64,000 nucleotides of DNA from Manduca sexta. Its lineage: Eukaryota; Arthropoda; Insecta; Lepidoptera; Sphingidae. Below, piece after piece: positions 59,459-64,000 of the stretch; the first letter of the stretch is position 1; each line of letters starts with the position of its first letter. The stretch is taken from positions 12,072,727 through 12,136,726 of the forward strand of contig NC_051123.1 of NCBI RefSeq assembly GCF_014839805.1, in the 5' to 3' direction. The notes beneath the pieces were generated by a model that searched no databases, was not told where the DNA came from, and worked only from the letters and a program-made list of their open reading frames with translations. The position numbers and the translations under genes are program-made.

Positions 59459-59603
59459 TACAAAGTCTTTGGCCTTACAATCGAATATAACACTAACTAC
59501 ATTCATATAGTATTTGCACTGAACGTCTAATTTATCACTTTAATAAATATGTCCCGTATGAAAATCCACTGGTTTCTGTCACACATTAAATGTCAGTAAA
59601 GTC

Positions 59604-62600
59604 TTAATACTCCCACCGGTCGTCATCGTTCTCAGATTTGATTTTGTCCTCGGGGATGACGTCGTCGGGCGTGTGCGGCGGGCGCGGCGTGTGCGGCGTC
59701 TGCGGCGTGCGCGGCGCGGGCGACGAGTCGCGCGGCACCGGCGACGGCTCCACGCGCACCGTCTCCTCCGACTCTCTCCTGAAGTCGTCGCTCCGCATCA
59801 CGCACACGCCGTTGATGATGATCTCGTCGGGGTTGCGAGGCTTCTCGTCCTGCCAGTCGGGGTTCACCCACTGCGGCGCCGCCGGTTTTCGCCTATTTGA
59901 CCGCCCCTGGGGCGTGGACGCCGCTTTCGGCTCAGTCTTTGATTCATCATCCATTGAGTCCTCTGATCCGAGGTTACTCTCTACGTCATCATCTTCAAAA
60001 TCATCTCCATCAGGCTCGCGTTTCAACGGCATTGTCAAATCGAGTCCACTGGCTTGGTCCTTCCCTCCTTCTTCAGGAGGGATGAGACCACGGCCGATAA
60101 GGGCTGCTAAATTCGAGTTGGCGGCAAAGTAAGGGGGATACGGTAACGGCACACCGGCTAGGCCCATTCTCTCCTTTTGTAGTTCCAGCAATCTCTGGTT
60201 CAAGAGCAGACGGAACTGGACTGGGTCGAAGGGCGCCGATGACTGGTCCCTCGCCGGTGGCTCAGCGGGAAGACCATGAGGCGCTTGCTGTTTAAGCCTC
60301 ATTCGATGATTGTGGAACCAGTTGGTTATGGTTCGCGTCGACAAGCCAAGTTCGGCGGCGAGGAATTCTATCGTGGGCATATTTGGGTAAGGGTCCAATG
60401 CGAACGCCAGTCTTAATGCCTCTTTTTGTTCCTCAGAGAAAAGAACTCGTTGTTTTTTTGCGCATGGCGCTCCTGTGGTGGGGCCTGGTGAACTTGAGTG
60501 GTAGAACTCCGAAGTATCGTTAGACGACGTATCTGAGGAGTTGTCTTGTCCGGGGCCGCTAGATCTTCGCCGTTTGTTGGCCTCTCGTCTCTCATTTTTT
60601 AGCGCTTGAAGACGGTCGATATTGTGCGCATCGCTTAACCATAACTGCATCCTGATGAAAGGTTCCCGGCCTTTGATGCTAAGCATATGCCAAGGCTTCG
60701 GTTTCGATAACAACTCACTAACGGATCCTTGGGAAAGACCGAGTACGGCTTCTCCAAAGATTTTCTGTCCTATATTATTGGCTAAGAGGGCTTCTTTAAT
60801 TTTCGTGGTAATGGTTTGGGTGTCGAGATCTTGCGTCAGTGCGGCCATTTCGTAGACACTGGGCGATATGTGCTGATGCAGGTTGCGCATGACAGGCGGC
60901 TGGTGGTGCGGCTGCGGAGGGGGTGGGGGCTTCCTCTCCTTGTTGTTATTGTCGTGGTGCTGTGGAGGGAGGGTCACTGCGTGGTGCGGAGGGAAGCCCG
61001 GAGGAGTTAGTAGCAGCGGCGTGGGCTGCCCTAAGTGACCCAAATGGCCGGGGCCCAGCAGCTGCTCTTGCTGCATCTTGCTTAGCAGAGAAGTGGCGTC
61101 TGAGATCATTTTCTGCGTCGGCGGCATCGGCTTGGTCATGTTTGGCGGACATGCTGGAAGTAAGAAATACCATACTTAATACAAGCGCTTTTTATATGTA
61201 AAATATTATGTATTTATGTTAGATTTTCAGTATTAAGGGACTTCATGAGCTGTTTTTTCTTGGAATATAAAAACTTGTTGCTGATTCTTTATAGTAGAGA
61301 GAAAATACTTACGAGGTGCTCCGCTGTAGTTTCCAGTCCTCATGAGCTTCTCCGGCGCAATCTTGTACTGCGACGCGACAAGCTTGTGTACAGCGTTGTC
61401 GTCTTCCAGGAACATCTTCATCCGGATGAATGGCTCCCGACCTTTCTGCGTTAGCATGTGCCATGGCTTCGGCCTCGCCAGCAGATCACTCACAGACCCC
61501 TGAGACAGCCCTAATACTGACTCCCCAAACAATCGTTGACTAATAGAGTATTGACTCAACGCCTCTTTAACTCTTCGAACTATTTCCTCAGTATTTAAAT
61601 TGTTGAAGAGGTCAAACTGCTGTTGCGTGATGGGTGGCAAGACCGCCTTCATGGATCTCTGTGGTGGAGGATGATGAGGAGGGTTATTGGGCTGGGAGAT
61701 AAGACTATTGGTGATGGAAGCCATTCGCTGCAGTGGGCTCGCTGCTGCTGAACTGCTAAAATCGTCGTTCGGCGTAATAGCCGGTGGCAAGATTGCATTT
61801 CCTAACGGGCTGGACGCGGAGGAGCCTGTCGACTGTTGTCCAGGTTCGAGTTTCGGCCTGACCAACGAGAACGCACTGCCCGCGTGCCGTATTGCCTCCT
61901 CAGCGTCCAACGGTTTATCCTTATCGCTATCAGTCATTCCGTTCATTTTGGCATTCTTGTCTTTAGGCAGGGACAGGTCCTGGATGGCCCCAGAGCCGTT
62001 CATGTGTTGGTTCTGGGCTTGCTGCATGGCTTGTTGTTGCAGCGCGAGGATGTTCGGGAACGGCGGCATGCCTGGCAAGTTGTGCAGGTTGGGGATGTTG
62101 CTGCCGGGCTGGATCTTGGCCAGCTCGCGGTGATACGCCTCCAGGGCCATGCGGATGTCCTCGGGAGGTCTCTCCATGTGCGGCGGCATCCCTCCGCTGA
62201 AAAATGGTGGGAACATACTATATGTTAGTTTTAGATTTGCTGTTCTCGTTTGAATAATGGTTTCGTAGGGTAGTAACATAAATTATATGTTGTTTTTAGT
62301 TCAACTATTCGTAACCTGATATATATTTTTATGTCATATAATAAGTTCATTAAAGTCCTAAATGAGATCAAAACTATTCTGTTGTAGAACATGAAGTGAT
62401 CTTCTGTCTGAATTTTAATATCTATCTAAGCTGTGGTGGTGTAACTTACCCAGGGAAACCCTCGCGACTGTGGCGCATATCCTCCACCCGCCTGGTCATG
62501 ATCTTGGCCAGCTCTTCTTGATAGATGCGTACCACTTTCTCTTGGGGAATGTCGTCGTTTTCGTACTTCTTCAGCCTTCGGTTTTGACTCGAGTCCTGGA

Positions 62601-63155
62601 AATAAAAATGTATGTTAAAAATATACGTTATTTTTATAGGAGTCACTGTTATAATTCAATGGAATGTAGAATTCTATAGAATGATCTATTGTGCATTTAA
62701 ATTAGCATATATAAGTTTACTCTTTTACTTCAGAAATGGTAAGTATAGATGTCACTAATTCACCCTTACTTCGAGATTTTCCCAAAAATGGGGAATGTTT
62801 TACGATTTCGCACGATTCGATTTGAAAATCGGATCCGAGGTTACATCACTACTACTAAACTAAAGAAGCTAAATGAAATTAAAATTATTTTGAAAAAGAA
62901 AAATGTAAGCTATCTAAAATGTGTATAGTTTAAAAAAGTGCATTTATCAATTCATACGTACCTTATTCGAGAACGGCGACGGACACTGCGTCCTCGGGGA
63001 GCTGGAGTCCTCATTACTCCTGGAATCATCATTGGTAGGCTGGCCAGGAGTCTTCATAAGATGCGAAGCTTCGTTCAGTATGTGGGCGAGTCGCTCGTCA
63101 CCCTCGCCGTCTGGTCTGCCAAAACCTGGACCTGGTGTACCATCTTTAGTACCAA
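59604..63155 (-). CDS. ct: Homeobox protein cut (CUX family), last four coding exons
   Basis: Nuclear transcription factor that sets cell identity in sense organs, wing margin and other tissues. Exons on the minus strand are 62962-63155 (linker with [16 protein letters not shown]), 62450-62595 ([13 protein letters not shown]), 61313-62196 and 59604-61153 (stop at 59604-59606). They are joined by consensus GT/AG sites and an open frame. The third of these contains CUT2 (about 61603-61350, [19 protein letters not shown]). The last contains CUT3 (about 60830-60590, [19 protein letters not shown]) and the homeodomain (about 60456-60283), with [13 protein letters not shown] and His in the DNA-contacting helix, typical of Cut. 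CUT1 and the N-terminal coiled coil lie beyond the right edge. The GC content of the last exon is far above the surroundings. No frame break was seen. Confidence 0.95.
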
Positions 63156-64000
63156 CTGGAAAGGACGAGACTACATCTTAGTTGGTTGGTAAGTGGTCTT
63201 TTTGGTTGCTAAAGTGCCGTTGTTGTATGGATGGACTTAGTTGTACGTTTGTTTGCTTGTATTCATAGATAACTAGGTCTTATATAGAGAAAAAAAAAAG
63301 TAATATCGGTTTATTTATATCAGTAAAATTCTCGATCAAATGATGTTAGGATAATGCATAGTAGTAATGAATAAGAAAGAACATTTTTATTTGAATTCAC
63401 AAAGACAATGCGATCCACAATTCTCAGGGTTTTCATGAAACATGATCATTTTACAAGATTCTAGTAATTTGACAGTCATTGCATTTCTTGCAACCCTAAA
63501 GCCAATTTAAACATGGCGTCAAACGGACGGAAACAAGGCGTAGGCCATCGTGAATCATTCAAACTCCTGGAAATTAGAGACGCAGTGCTCACCGCTAGCG
63601 TTATTACTATTGTTTTTAATATATTACAGTCGTTTGACAAACACACAAATGTGTTTAATGGCCACCACACACTCACACTGTCCGAGTAAATGTTGCCAAG
63701 TAGTAAATAAACATGTTATATTTGGTCGCAATTGAAATTAGGCGAGTCATTTAAACGCAGTGCAAGATAATATTTGAATGAGAAAGCCCAATCGTCGCCT
63801 AAGCCCGTAATCCTAAAACTGCGCCCGCGCATCCATAAACAAGAGGAGTTACGCGAGATCCGCCATATTGCCGCCATTCATCCTGTCAACATATTGTCTC
63901 TGGCCGTACAATGGCGGTATTTAGACGTTGATTCGTTAAATTTAGTTTAATTAAGAGCGGTAATTAGTTTCGCTCGTTTAGTAAGATGGTTTCAGAATGA
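63156..64000. other. Intron of cut; no exon seen
   Basis: The acceptor of the exon at 62962-63155 is at 63156-63158 (CAG on the minus strand), so the sequence to the right is intron, or contains an exon I cannot recognise. A GC-rich island with CGCCATATTGCCGCCATTC lies near 63860 and may be regulatory. Confidence 0.5.

Noticed and set aside
59638..60132. Plus-strand open frame of 164 codons
   Set aside because: It is antisense to the cut terminal exon, and the GC-rich code makes such shadow frames common.

Overview
The window is AT-rich insect DNA, most likely from a moth or butterfly (Lepidoptera). The signs are several lepidopteran-type tRNA-derived SINE families scattered as fragments, two DD37D (maT-type) mariner elements, an R1-clade non-LTR element, an errantivirus (Gypsy/Ty3 with an env gene), and a short-intron arthropod cut gene. 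No species can be named from sequence alone.

Layout. Positions 1-6892 are the first copy of a roughly 6.8-kb segmental repeat whose second copy lies at 25863-32650, in the same orientation. Each copy carries one tRNA-Val(CAC) gene, a perfect palindromic foldback element and the same older repeat fragments. Next to copy 1 lie a maT transposon (6893-8198), an R1-clade retroelement cut off after its endonuclease (about 8205-10700), and a complete 7.16-kb errantivirus (11193-18350) with LTRs that read as identical and a 4-bp target duplication. The errantivirus landed inside one of three related, G-rich units of about 280 bp. From 19 to 44.26 kb there are no convincing protein genes of the host, only dispersed repeats, a second maT element in the opposite orientation (38288-39605) and one unexplained open region (33.8-34.1 kb). 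A run of exactly 500 N (44265-44764) marks a scaffold join.

The gene-bearing part is 45-63.2 kb. GPN3 (a GPN-loop GTPase linked to RNA polymerase II assembly) is on the minus strand and is divergent from an intronless cytosolic Hsp70 on the plus strand. This pair is present twice as a head-to-tail repeat (45415-52221 and 52222-59074). The copies differ mostly by small indels, many in short homopolymers and inside codons. The left copy is full of frameshifts, but it alone has the last GPN3 exon. I read this as most likely one locus assembled twice, though a real young duplication is not excluded. Right of it, on the minus strand, are the last four coding exons of cut (ct): the CUT1-CUT2 linker, CUT2, CUT3 and the homeodomain. 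Upstream exons lie beyond the right edge.

No new multi-gene system was found. The most unusual items are the palindromic element whose loop is inverted between the two segmental copies, the transposon-filled versus empty sites that date events after the duplication, and the tandem Hsp70/GPN3 unit.
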